Shown in pieces: positions 1 through 6,973 of a stretch of 13,050 nt of DNA. The number at the start of each line of letters is the position of its first letter. The stretch's first letter is position 1. The DNA comes from CAMEON01 sp045577755. GTDB lineage: Bacteria; Bacillota; Clostridia; Oscillospirales; CAG-272. The notes beneath the pieces were generated by a model. That model had not been told where the DNA came from, ran no database searches, and worked only from the letters and a program-made list of their open reading frames with translations. A program made the translations under genes and the position numbers. The stretch is from contig JAZNJA010000150.1 of NCBI GenBank assembly GCA_045577755.1, positions 1-13,050 of the forward strand, given 5' to 3'.

Positions 1-1
1 A

Positions 2-37
2 GGTGGGATTGCCTCCCGAGGAGGACGGTTCCCATGA
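2..37 (+). CDS. C-terminal end of an upstream phage gene (partial; possibly terminase small subunit)
   Basis: Only the last eleven codons and a TGA are inside the window, reading GGIASRGGRFP in frame 2. The stop overlaps the terminase large subunit start as ATGA (34-37), the usual sign of translational coupling. By position in head modules this would most often be the terminase small subunit, but the visible residues carry no diagnostic motif, so identity is inferred from context only. The purine-rich GAGGAGG at 19-25 lies inside this reading frame and serves as the ribosome binding site of the next gene. Confidence 0.35.
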   Translation, partial: GGIASRGGRFP

Positions 38-1530
38 GGGCTGACGGCGGAGGCCGCCGTCCCGTGATCTGGCGCCCTCAGCCCCGTCAGGCGGTCTTTA
101 TGGCACGGCCCGAGGACGAGGCGTTGTACGGGGGCGCGGCGGGAGGCGGCAAGTCGGACGCGTTGGTCATGGAGGCTCTGCGGCAGATCGGCATCCCCTA
201 CTACAAGGGGTTGATCCTGCGCAAGACGTATCCTCAGCTTTCCGAGCTGGTGGACAAGTCCCTTCACTACTACCCCCTGGTGGACAGGGGGGCGGTGTAC
301 AACGCCGCGGGGCATTACTGGCGCTTTTCCTCGGGGGCAAAGATCCATTTCGGAAGTCTGCCCCATCCGAGGGATAAGTTCAACTACCAGGGCCAGGCCT
401 ACGATTTCATCGCCTTTGACGAGCTGACGCAGTTCACCTGGGAGGAGTACAGCTACCTCTTCTCCCGCAACCGCCCCAACGGGCCGGGGACCCGCTGCTA
501 TATCCGTGCCACCGCCAATCCCGGCGGCATCGGGCACGGCTGGGTCAAGGAGCGGTTCATTACCCCCGCTCCGCCCATGCAGACGGTATGGGACAGCTTA
601 CAGGTGCGGTTTCCCGACGGGCGGATGGAGCTTCGCCACCGCTCCCGCATTTTCGTGCCCTCCACCGTATTTGACAACGGGATCCTTTTGGGCAACGACC
701 CCGATTATCTGACCCGTCTGGCCTCCCTTCCCGAGGCGGAGCGCAAGGCTCTGCTCTACGGGGATTGGGATTCCTTTTCGGGTCAGGTCTTCACCGAGTG
801 GCGCAACGATCCCGCGCACTATGGGGATCGGGTGGGCACGCACGTCATCGCCCCCTTCCGCATTCCCGACAGCTGGAGCGTCTGGCGGGGCTTTGACTGG
901 GGGTACACAAGGCCCTTTTCGGTGGGCTGGTATGCCGTGGACCATGACGGACGGCTTTACCGCATCCGCGAGCTGTACGGCTGCCGCTCCGACGGCAACG
1001 GTATGCCCATCCCCAACACGGGGGTGTGCCGCAACGCCGATGAGATCGCCCGCATGATCCGCCGCGTCGAATCCGAGGACCCCAATCTCATGGGGCGCAG
1101 GATCCGCGGTGTGGCCGATCCCGCCATCTACCAGCGCAACGGCGGCGAGTCCATCGGGGAGCTGATGGAAAGAGAGGGGGTCTACTGGGACAAGGCAGAC
1201 AACACCCGCCGTGCCGGCAAGGCTCAGCTCCACAACCGCCTGGCCTTTGACGAAGGGGGGATCCCCATGCTGTACGTGTTCTCCACCTGCCGGCATTTCA
1301 TCCGTACCCTCCCCTCCCTGGTCTACAGCCAGGTGGACGTGGAGGACGTGGACACCGAGGGGGAGGATCACATCTACGACGAGTGCCGCTACGTCTGCAT
1401 GGAGAATCCCTGCGCGCCCCGGCCTCTTCCCTATGGCGCTCCATTCGATCCCGCCGACCCCTTGGGGCTTCGCGGGCAACAGGACTACGCCCCCTACGCG
1501 GGGCGCATCAAAGAAAGGAAGGTATACTGA
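34..1530 (+). CDS. terL: Phage terminase large subunit (packaging ATPase/nuclease)
   Basis: The 498-aa product is the motor that cuts concatemeric phage DNA and pumps it into the prohead through the portal. The N-terminal ATPase domain shows a Walker A loop GGAAGGGKS (residues 33-41), a Walker B IAFDE with D129-E130, and the RATANPGG coupling segment (158-165). The C-terminal RNase H-like nuclease domain shows FDWGY (D288), RELYG (E313), ADPAIY (D362) and DHIYDECRY (D445, D449), which supply the acidic metal-binding residues expected of the family. Length is normal, so the gene looks intact. The ATG at 34 follows GAGGAGG at 19-25 and overlaps the upstream stop. The portal gene starts three bases after this stop, which fits one late transcript. 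Glycine codons are often GGG here, unlike the capsid gene. Confidence 0.94.
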   Translation: MRADGGGRRPVIWRPQPRQAVFMARPEDEALYGGAAGGGKSDALVMEALRQIGIPYYKGLILRKTYPQLSELVDKSLHYYPLVDRGAVYNAAGHYWRFSSGAKIHFGSLPHPRDKFNYQGQAYDFIAFDELTQFTWEEYSYLFSRNRPNGPGTRCYIRATANPGGIGHGWVKERFITPAPPMQTVWDSLQVRFPDGRMELRHRSRIFVPSTVFDNGILLGNDPDYLTRLASLPEAERKALLYGDWDSFSGQVFTEWRNDPAHYGDRVGTHVIAPFRIPDSWSVWRGFDWGYTRPFSVGWYAVDHDGRLYRIRELYGCRSDGNGMPIPNTGVCRNADEIARMIRRVESEDPNLMGRRIRGVADPAIYQRNGGESIGELMEREGVYWDKADNTRRAGKAQLHNRLAFDEGGIPMLYVFSTCRHFIRTLPSLVYSQVDVEDVDTEGEDHIYDECRYVCMENPCAPRPLPYGAPFDPADPLGLRGQQDYAPYAGRIKERKVY

Positions 1531-1533
1531 TCT

Positions 1534-3222
1534 ATGGAAACGACCATTCACGGCGCGATGCCGACGGGGGCGGGCGCTCCCGTTCTGACCGACGCCGACG
1601 CCAAGCTGGCCTCCGAGATCCTCTCCCGCTATCGGGCGGGCAAGGCTCGTCTGGACGGGCGGATCTGTGAGGAGGCGGTCTGGTGGCGGGACCGTCACGG
1701 AGGCGGTACTCTCGCGGGGGACACCCGTCGGGGGGTAAGGCCTGTATCGGCTTGGCTCTGGGGGAGTGTGTGCAACAAGCACGCCGACCTCAGCGATGCC
1801 ATGCCCGTTTGCGCGGTACTGCCCCGAGAGCCTGACGACGAGGCGGAGGCCTCCATGCTCTCGGACATTCTGCCCGTCATCACCCAGCGATGCGGCTTCT
1901 ACGAGACCTATTCCGACAACACCTGGAGCAAGCTCAAGCACGGCATGGCGGCCTACGGCGTTTTCTGGAATCCCGCTCTGGAGAACGGGGTGGGGGACAT
2001 TGACATTCGCCGGGTGGATCCCCTCAATCTGTTCTGGGAGCCCGGAGCGGAGAGCATTCAGGAAAGCCCTCACCTTTTTCTGGTGGGCTTGACCGACACC
2101 GAGCGCCTTTTGCGGCAGTACCCCTTCCTCAAGGAGAAGCGGGCGGCTATGCGAGAGGACGGCTCTCTTTTTACCCCCGACATGGGGGGGAGCTATATCG
2201 GCGGCAGCGAGGGCATGGCCGACAAGACCGCGGTGGTGGACTGGTACTACAAGCGGATCAACGCCGCGGGGCGGACGGTCTTGCACTATGCCAAGCTTAC
2301 GGGGGATACCTTGCTGTACGCTTCCGAAAACGATCCCGCCTACGCCGAGCGGGGCTGGTACGACCACGGGCTGTATCCCATTGTGCTGGACGTGCTGTAT
2401 CCCGAGGAGGGAACACCCGCGGGCTACGGTCTCATCGCGGTGGGACGCAATCCCCAGGGGTACATCGACGAGCTGGACGGGCACATTCTGGAGTACGCCA
2501 ACGCCGCCTCCCGCGTGCGGTACTGGGCCAAGCGGTCCCTGGGCATCAACGAAAAGGAGTTTCTGGATCCCGACCGCCGTATCATTGAGGTGGAGGGAGA
2601 TATTGACGAGGAAAAGCTTCGCCAGATCACCCTGTCGCCCATGGACGGGATGTTGACCGACGTGCGGCGTATGAAGATCGACGAGCTGAAGGAGACCACG
2701 GGAAACCGTGACGTCTCCCAGGGCTCTGCCTCGGGGGGCGTGACCGCTGCCCAGGCCATCACCGCCCTTCAGGAAGCGGGCAACAAGGGTAGCCGCGACA
2801 TGATCGCGGGCTCCCATCGGGCTTTCGTACAGATCATGCAGCAGGTCATTGAGCTGATCCGTCAGTTCTACGACGGGGTGCGGTGCTTCCGCATTACCGG
2901 CGGGGACGGGGAGAAGCGCTTTGTCCGCTATTCCAATATCGGCTTGCAGGAAAAGCAAAACGGCACGGGGGCTGACGGTTCTGCCTTGTACCGCCGTCCC
3001 GTGTTCGACATCGAGGTCCGCGCCGAGCGGAACAATCCTTCGGATCGCGAGGGGAGAAACCGGCTGTTGCTGGAGCTTTACCGAGCGGGGCTGTTCGAGC
3101 CTGCCAACCGAACTGCCGCCGAGAGATTGCTTTCGGGGATGGATTTCGACGGTGTGGAGCTTTTGCGGGGGGTATTGGCCGGCGGAAGGGAGGCGGAGGC
3201 CTCCTCTGAGACCCTTGCATGA
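1534..3222 (+). CDS. Phage portal protein
   Basis: The 562-aa product should form the dodecameric ring at one capsid vertex through which terminase packages DNA and to which the tail attaches. The N-terminal third is a portal-like helical region with an AMPVCAVLPREPDDE segment. Around residues 390-415 is the pattern TGNRDVSQGSASGGVTAAQA, typical of the portal family of short-tailed phages (P22-like), followed by a long helix. The C-terminus (NPSDREGRNRLLLELYRAGLF and beyond) is helical and is also typical. The ribosome binding site is AAAGGAAGG just before the terminase stop, and ATG 1534 is the natural start. The stop overlaps the protease start as ATGA (3219-3222). The assignment rests on length, position between terminase and capsid genes, and this motif. 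P22-type membership is likely but not certain. Confidence 0.92.
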   Translation: METTIHGAMPTGAGAPVLTDADAKLASEILSRYRAGKARLDGRICEEAVWWRDRHGGGTLAGDTRRGVRPVSAWLWGSVCNKHADLSDAMPVCAVLPREPDDEAEASMLSDILPVITQRCGFYETYSDNTWSKLKHGMAAYGVFWNPALENGVGDIDIRRVDPLNLFWEPGAESIQESPHLFLVGLTDTERLLRQYPFLKEKRAAMREDGSLFTPDMGGSYIGGSEGMADKTAVVDWYYKRINAAGRTVLHYAKLTGDTLLYASENDPAYAERGWYDHGLYPIVLDVLYPEEGTPAGYGLIAVGRNPQGYIDELDGHILEYANAASRVRYWAKRSLGINEKEFLDPDRRIIEVEGDIDEEKLRQITLSPMDGMLTDVRRMKIDELKETTGNRDVSQGSASGGVTAAQAITALQEAGNKGSRDMIAGSHRAFVQIMQQVIELIRQFYDGVRCFRITGGDGEKRFVRYSNIGLQEKQNGTGADGSALYRRPVFDIEVRAERNNPSDREGRNRLLLELYRAGLFEPANRTAAERLLSGMDFDGVELLRGVLAGGREAEASSETLA

Positions 3223-3614
3223 TCCGTATCCGAGCCCGACGGAGAGGGGACGGTCTGGAGCTTTGGGCTCGGGGACACGCGGGCTACGCCTCCCGCGGAC
3301 AGGATATTGTCTGCGCGGGGGTGTCGGCGCTTTTGTTCGGCTATATCGCCTATCTGGAGGGGCTTTCTCCGAGCGCGACGGAGGACGGCTCCTCTTCGGA
3401 GGGGGGGATCCCCCATCTGGAGATCACCGAGGGCGACGGGTATCTGCGGGTGCGCACCCGCGGGTTGGTCGGGCAAGACGTCGAGGGCTGGCGGGTGACC
3501 GAGTCGGGGCTTTCCCTGATCGCCTCCGCGTATCCCGCCTACGTGGCGGTGGATTCTGTCCCATCACAAACGCAAGAAAAAGGAGAACGCTATGAATCAA
3601 AACCAAATGCTTGA
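3219..3614 (+). CDS. Phage-encoded Prp-type cysteine protease (probable prohead protease)
   Basis: The 131-aa product carries the signature of the ribosomal-processing cysteine protease Prp (YsxB family): GHAGYASRGQDIVCAGVSA, with catalytic candidates H20 and C32 and conserved D29. The His-Cys spacing of 12 equals that of Staphylococcus aureus Prp (H22/C34). Host Prp removes the N-terminal extension of ribosomal protein L27 and also processes capsid and scaffold of phage 80alpha. Here the gene lies between portal and scaffold, where head proteases are normally encoded, not beside rplU/rpmA, so a role in capsid maturation is inferred. The major capsid protein two genes downstream has a matching cleavage motif. 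The product is about 20 residues longer than typical Prp; the extra C-terminal tail is encoded by the scaffold gene's ribosome binding site and start region (23-base overlap). The start overlaps the portal stop (ATGA). Confidence 0.86.
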   Translation: MIRIRARRRGDGLELWARGHAGYASRGQDIVCAGVSALLFGYIAYLEGLSPSATEDGSSSEGGIPHLEITEGDGYLRVRTRGLVGQDVEGWRVTESGLSLIASAYPAYVAVDSVPSQTQEKGERYESKPNA

Positions 3615-4125
3615 TCCGTCCGTGATCGGGACGGAGGCGGCTGAGATGGCTGAGACGGCCGCGGAGGAGCTGTCTGCTGAGGCGCCCGGGGCGCCCGCTT
3701 TGCCCTCTCTTTCGGCCCTTGAGATCGAGGAGGTGCGGGAGGTCTATCCCGATTTTGACCCCGAGGCCGCTTTGGCAGATCCCACTCTGGGGGCGCTTCT
3801 GCGGGGGGAGATCCGTCCTACCCTTCGGCAGCTGTACGAGGCGGTCCATCTGGATGACATCCTGGACAGCCGCGTGAACTGTGCCGTGGAGGCACGGGTA
3901 GCGGCGGCTGTGGAGGCTGCTGTCAGCGAGGCTGTGGCGGCTACCGCGCGGGAGACCGAGGAGAGACTCCTGGGTCACATCCGCGCCCGCGGTCAGCGCC
4001 CCACCGAGAACGGTGTGTCGGCCTCCGCCGGGGTTCGGATGCATCCCGCCGTCTCCCGTCTGACCCGCCGCGAGCGGGCTATGCTGGCCAAGCGGGCCGA
4101 GAATGGCGAGACCATCAAATTCTGA
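3592..4125 (+). CDS. Phage capsid scaffold protein
   Basis: The 177-aa product is strongly acidic and alanine/glutamate-rich in the N-terminal half, with predicted helix and coiled-coil character (for example EEVREVYPDFDPEAALADPT and AVEARVAAAVEAAVSEAVAA). It ends in a basic helical tail, LTRRERAMLAKRAENGETIKF from residue 157. A basic C-terminal coat-binding segment is characteristic of internal scaffolding proteins in P22, 80alpha and many Firmicutes phages. Position immediately before the major capsid gene supports this role. The start ATG at 3592 lies inside the end of the protease gene and follows AAGGAG at 3580-3585. Unlike the 80alpha scaffold, the N-terminus (MNQNQMLDPSVIG) has no recognisable Prp cleavage motif. 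The scaffold assignment rests on composition, tail and synteny, since scaffolds diverge rapidly. Confidence 0.75.
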   Translation: MNQNQMLDPSVIGTEAAEMAETAAEELSAEAPGAPALPSLSALEIEEVREVYPDFDPEAALADPTLGALLRGEIRPTLRQLYEAVHLDDILDSRVNCAVEARVAAAVEAAVSEAVAATARETEERLLGHIRARGQRPTENGVSASAGVRMHPAVSRLTRRERAMLAKRAENGETIKF

Positions 4126-4145
4126 TTTTTTACAGGAGGAACAAC

Positions 4146-5450
4146 ATGAATTCTTTCAACGCAAGCTGTGATTTCCTGCAGCGCTTCGCCTCCGGTACCC
4201 ACGTGCAGGGCACCGAGGGTGTTTCCAACAACGTCACCGGTGAGGTGACTCCCTACGGCGCGGGTGAGGGTCTGTCCGCCGAGATGCAGACCTACTACAG
4301 CGACTATCTGATCGACAACGCCGAGCCCTACCTGGCCCACGATCTTTTCGCTCAGAAGCACAAGATCCCCCGCGGCGCCAAGACCATTTCCTTCCGCAAG
4401 TACGATCCCCTGCCCAAGCGCATGACCCCCATCACCGAGGGCGTGACCCCCGACGGCCAGAACCTGCGGGTCAGTGTGGTGGAGGCTACCGTGGCCCAGT
4501 ACGGCGGCTACGTGGAGCTGACCGATCTGCTCCTGCTCTCCGCCGTGGACAACAATCTCTGCATGGCCACCAAGCTTCTGGGCGCTCAGGCGGGCCGTAC
4601 CCTGGACACCATCTCCCGCGAGGTGCTGGCGGGCGGTACCAACGTGCAGTACGGCGAGAACGCCGTCTCTGCCCGCTACCTGTTGACCGGCGGCAAGACC
4701 TCCGGCAACCACTACCTGACCGTGGATTGCATCCGCCGCGCGGTGCGCTTCCTCAAGTCCCAGAACGCCGAGAAGATCAACGGCTCCTACGTGGCCATCA
4801 TCCATCCCGACGTGTCCTACGACCTGATGAACGACCCCTCCTGGAAGTATCCCAACCAGTATGCCGACCCCGCCCACATCTTTGAGGGTGAGATCGGTAA
4901 GATCGAGGGTGTGCGCTTCATCGAGTCCTCCGAGGCTAAGATCTTCCACGCTCCCGATCTGGCCTCTGACGCCCGCAATCTGGCGGTCAGCGGTGCTGTC
5001 AGCGGTACTGCCAACGTCAAGTTCAGCGGCTCTGCCAAGGGCATTGCCAAGGACGAGCTGGCGGGCCGTTGGGTGCTCATTGGCGGTCAGCGCGCCTACG
5101 TGGGCAGCAATACCGCTGACACCATGACCCTGTACACCGACTCCACCAAGACCGCCATCCTCCCTGTCACCTGCGCCGACAAGACCGTGATCTATCCCGG
5201 TGAGGCGGGTGCCGAGGGCCGTGACGTCTACGCGACCCTGATCATGGGCGACAACGCCTACGGTACCACTCAGCTGGGCGGTGAGGGTCTGCAGCACATC
5301 GTCAAGCAGCTGGGCTCCGCCGGTACCTCCGATCCCCTGAACCAGCGCGCTACCGTGGGCTGGAAGGCGTCCAAGGTCACCGTCCGTCTGGTGGAGGCCT
5401 TCATGGTCCGTATCGAGACCGCCTCTACCTTCGAGTCCGGCGCGAACTGA
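4146..5450 (+). CDS. Major capsid protein, N4-gp56 family
   Basis: The 434-aa product is the icosahedral shell subunit, HK97-like fold. Family-typical segments are KTISFRKYDPLPKRMTPITE (80-99), GVTPDGQ, EATVAQYGGYVELTDLLLL (113-131) and LLGAQAGRTLDTISREVLAGG (144-164), which match the N4-gp56 capsid family. The N-terminus reads DFLQRFASG (9-17), a Prp-type cleavage site that would place the mature N-terminus at A15. Residues about 272-357 form a Ser/Gly/Thr-rich, beta-like stretch (NLAVSGAVSGTANVKFSGSA and following) that looks like an insertion or surface domain. The ribosome binding site AGGAGG (4134-4139) is ideal. By eye the gene has no GGG glycine codon and strongly prefers GGC/GGT, CTG and ACC, consistent with very high expression and unlike the adjacent terminase and portal genes. 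A stable hairpin follows the stop. Confidence 0.94.
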   Translation: MNSFNASCDFLQRFASGTHVQGTEGVSNNVTGEVTPYGAGEGLSAEMQTYYSDYLIDNAEPYLAHDLFAQKHKIPRGAKTISFRKYDPLPKRMTPITEGVTPDGQNLRVSVVEATVAQYGGYVELTDLLLLSAVDNNLCMATKLLGAQAGRTLDTISREVLAGGTNVQYGENAVSARYLLTGGKTSGNHYLTVDCIRRAVRFLKSQNAEKINGSYVAIIHPDVSYDLMNDPSWKYPNQYADPAHIFEGEIGKIEGVRFIESSEAKIFHAPDLASDARNLAVSGAVSGTANVKFSGSAKGIAKDELAGRWVLIGGQRAYVGSNTADTMTLYTDSTKTAILPVTCADKTVIYPGEAGAEGRDVYATLIMGDNAYGTTQLGGEGLQHIVKQLGSAGTSDPLNQRATVGWKASKVTVRLVEAFMVRIETASTFESGAN

Positions 5451-5471
5451 GCTGACAGAGGGTGATCCATA

Positions 5472-5505
5472 CCCAAGGGAGCTTTCTGATGAGGGCTCCT
5501 TTGGG
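5472..5505 (+). other. Stable hairpin 21 bases after the capsid stop
   Basis: CCCAAGGGAGC (5472-5482) pairs with GCTCCTTTGGG (5495-5505), 11 pairs with one G-U, loop of 12. It has no following T-run, so it is more likely a 3' mRNA stabiliser or processing signal for the capsid transcript than an intrinsic terminator. No function is demonstrated by sequence alone. Confidence 0.45.
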
Positions 5506-5508
5506 GAG

Positions 5509-5791
5509 AAATTGGGGTTTATCGGGCAGAGCCCGTCACGCGCCCCAAAGGGGCGCATATCGATCCGATTCGGGCAAGACCGAATCGGAATATCGAGTGC
5601 GTAGTGAAGCGAAGCACATATCGAACGCCGCAAGGCGTATATCGACTGTTTTTTTGTCGATATGCACGAGCGGACGAGCCCGCCCGTGCTCGATATACCG
5701 CTCGGCGTAGGCCTTCGCGGTTCGATATGCCGCCGAAAGCGGCTCGATATGCGCCCGTAGGGCGCAAGAACTCACCGATAAACCCAAATTT
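5509..5791 (+). repeat. Symmetric palindromic element with eight hairpins and 4+4 ATATCGA/TCGATAT spacers
   Basis: Outer inverted repeat AAATTGGGGTTTATCGG (5509-5525) / CCGATAAACCCAAATTT (5775-5791), 16 of 17 paired. Inside, hairpins at 5540-5556, 5564-5589, 5597-5617 and 5625-5638 are each followed by ATATCGA (5557, 5590, 5618, 5639). A central palindrome ATATCGAC / GTCGATAT (5639-5646 / 5656-5663) encloses a T-run. Then TCGATAT (5657, 5690, 5722, 5744) each precedes a hairpin at 5664-5689, 5697-5721, 5729-5743 and 5751-5765. A further small hairpin CGGGC-AGA-GCCCG sits at 5523-5535. Left and right spacers can pair one-to-one. The short open frames across it have no ribosome binding site or protein-like composition. 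It fills the gap between the capsid gene and the next gene. Confidence 0.82.
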
Positions 5792-5835
5792 GAACATAAC
5801 GATCCTCTATCATCACAACGAAAAGGAGAACATAT

Positions 5836-6120
5836 ATGAGCAACGCAAAAGAAAACGTCCCCGTGTCCGTTATGGACACCGAGGCGTATCTGAACGAGTA
5901 CGTGGCGGTGAAGCTGTTCCGTGACAACGACCGCTACAAGGATGACGTCTACGTGGCGGTCAACGGTCACAACTGCGTCATCAAGCGCGGCGAATGGGTC
6001 AAGATCAAGCGTAAGTTCGCCCTGGTTCTGGACCAGTCTGAGATCCAGGATATGCAGACCGCTGAGTATCTGGAGGCGGAGCAGAGCCGCTTCCGTGAGG
6101 CCGAGCTGGCGGCGGGTTGA
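5836..6120 (+). CDS. Small conserved phage protein following the capsid gene (function unknown)
   Basis: The 94-aa product has a compact beta-rich middle, YKDDVYVAVNGHNCVIKRGE, followed by a basic WVKIKRKFALVLDQSE segment and a charged helical tail (EAEQSRFREAELAAG). This pattern of a short V-V-VNG / I-RG protein is one I associate with genes just downstream of capsid genes in Firmicutes phages, where a capsid accessory or decoration role is possible but unproven. No enzyme motif, signal peptide or membrane segment is seen. AAGGAG (5823-5828) precedes ATG 5836. Codon use is like the capsid gene (glycines are GGT or GGC only), suggesting high expression. It lies 385 bases after the capsid stop, beyond the palindromic element. 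Confidence 0.8.
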   Translation: MSNAKENVPVSVMDTEAYLNEYVAVKLFRDNDRYKDDVYVAVNGHNCVIKRGEWVKIKRKFALVLDQSEIQDMQTAEYLEAEQSRFREAELAAG

Positions 6121-6136
6121 TCCGCCGTGTAGGGCG

Positions 6137-6192
6137 TCCCCCTTCCGCCTTGAGTGGGAGGGGGATTTCCCAAAAGACCGCCGTAACGGCGG
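6137..6192 (+). other. Two consecutive hairpins between phage genes
   Basis: TCCCCCTTCC (6137-6146) pairs with GGGAGGGGGA (6156-6165), ten pairs with one G-U. CCGCCG-TAA-CGGCGG (6178-6192) forms a second tight hairpin. The second ends a few bases before the AAAGGAG ribosome binding site (6196-6202) of the next gene. Neither has a proper T-run. They may tune or segment the late transcript downstream of the highly expressed genes. Confidence 0.4.
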
Positions 6193-6207
6193 CTGAAAGG
6201 AGATAAG

Positions 6208-6540
6208 ATGACCATTGAAACCTGTATGAGCATGGTGGATGCCATGGCGCCCGGTCCCGTCGCCTCCGCGGTCAAGCTGCACTTTCTGGACGAGATCGAG
6301 GGGCGGGTACGGGTGGAGCTGCACGGTGACGCCCCCGATACGGTCGGGGTCATTGACGCTACCACCCCTGTAACCACCTCCCTGTGTGTTCCTCGGCCCT
6401 ACGATCAGCTCTACTGGCTGTACGTGGCGGCGATGCTGGCCTACACGCGGGGGGATGCCGCCCGCTATGAGAATATGGCGGCACTCTTCAACCTGGCTTT
6501 CCTGAGCTACGGGAAATGGCTGAAGCGAAAGGGGGCTTGA
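6208..6540 (+). CDS. Head-tail adaptor/connector-like phage protein
   Basis: The 110-aa product starts MTIETCMSMVDAMAP, continues with an alpha-helical KLHFLDEIEGRVRVEL segment and has the core VPRPYDQLYWLYVAAMLAYT (residues about 61-80), RYENMAALFNLAFLSYGKWL. The pattern 'PxPYDxLYxxYLxAxxxxxxGdxxRYxNxxALFNxAYxxYxKW' is one I recognise from small Firmicutes phage proteins encoded after capsid genes, which resemble head-completion/head-tail connector proteins. It would sit under the portal and help build the neck. The start at 6208 follows AAAGGAG with good spacing. The stop is two bases before the next ATG. The connector role is inferred from family resemblance and position, not from a catalytic motif. 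Confidence 0.78.
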   Translation: MTIETCMSMVDAMAPGPVASAVKLHFLDEIEGRVRVELHGDAPDTVGVIDATTPVTTSLCVPRPYDQLYWLYVAAMLAYTRGDAARYENMAALFNLAFLSYGKWLKRKGA

Positions 6541-6542
6541 TC

Positions 6543-6782
6543 ATGTATTCTGTCCTGCAACAGGAAAAGACCGCCCTGCGGGACGGTCGGGGCATGACGG
6601 TATACCGCCGCTTGTATCTTTGCGACACGGCGGAGGATCTGGCCCTACTTCCCGTGGACGACGCTCCCGGCTCGGGAGCTGTTATCGCCGAGGGGGGCAG
6701 CCTTTGGCTTCTGGATCACACCCGCCGCTGGCGGGAGGCGGATGGCGCCGTCGGACTGGGGGGCTGCTTATGGAGAAGCTGA
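6543..6782 (+). CDS. Small phage protein, unknown function
   Basis: The 79-aa product starts MYSVLQQEKTALRDGRGMTV and contains YLCDTAEDLALLPVDDAPGS, then AVIAEGGSLWLLDHTRRW. The arrangement CDTxxDLxxLP...PGSxAxI...xSLWxLD suggests a small beta-structured virion protein of the kind found among phage head/tail completion genes, but I cannot name it. I chose ATG 6543, which has AAAGGGGG (6528-6535) at suitable distance; an in-frame ATG at 6516 would overlap the upstream gene by 25 bases without a better ribosome binding site. Its end overlaps the next gene by 13 bases, typical of a compact phage operon. Confidence 0.7.
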   Translation: MYSVLQQEKTALRDGRGMTVYRRLYLCDTAEDLALLPVDDAPGSGAVIAEGGSLWLLDHTRRWREADGAVGLGGCLWRS

Positions 6783-6973
6783 AATGCGGCCGCTTCATCC
6801 CCCGGGAGGACAACGATAACGGGGCGCGTCTGCGCGCTCTGGAGACCCATCTGGCGGCTTTGTCCGAGGAGATGGAATACCTGATCCTGGAAATGGATCG
6901 CACCCTGGACCTGATCCTGTCCTCCATCAAGGCCGGGGAAGCTGCTACGAAGGGAGGCGGTGTTGATGCGTGA
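6770..6973 (+). CDS. Short coiled-coil phage protein, unknown function
   Basis: The 67-aa product begins MEKLKCGRFIPREDNDNGAR and continues with a heptad-like helix, LRALETHLAALSEEMEYLIL, EMDRTLDLILSSIKAGE. Short helical proteins of this kind are common next to the connector and tail genes of Firmicutes phages and may act as small assembly or trimerising factors; no specific role is visible. ATG 6770 is within the end of the previous gene, preceded by a G-rich stretch (ACTGGGGGG), and its stop overlaps the start of the tail protein by eight bases. Reading upstream of 6770 in the same frame gives a Ser/Arg/Gly-rich shadow of the previous gene, so I kept the short form. Confidence 0.66.
   Translation: MEKLKCGRFIPREDNDNGARLRALETHLAALSEEMEYLILEMDRTLDLILSSIKAGEAATKGGGVDA

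Noticed and set aside
598..2958. 786-codon open frame on the minus strand across terminase and portal genes
   Set aside because: It is antisense to two clearly coding genes, has Val/Gly/His-rich composition typical of a GC-rich shadow frame, and shows no family motif.
3993..5633. 546-codon minus-strand open frame opposite the capsid gene
   Set aside because: Shadow frame caused by strong codon bias of the capsid gene; no ribosome binding site or recognisable domain.
5557..5750. Regularly spaced 7-base repeats suggesting a CRISPR-like array
   Set aside because: Repeats are far too short, change orientation at the centre, and the 'spacers' are self-complementary hairpins rather than unique sequences.
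5462..5924. Short + strand frames (5462-5710, 5604-5924) over the palindromic element
   Set aside because: They only translate the hairpin array into Arg/Ala-rich peptides, with no convincing start signals.
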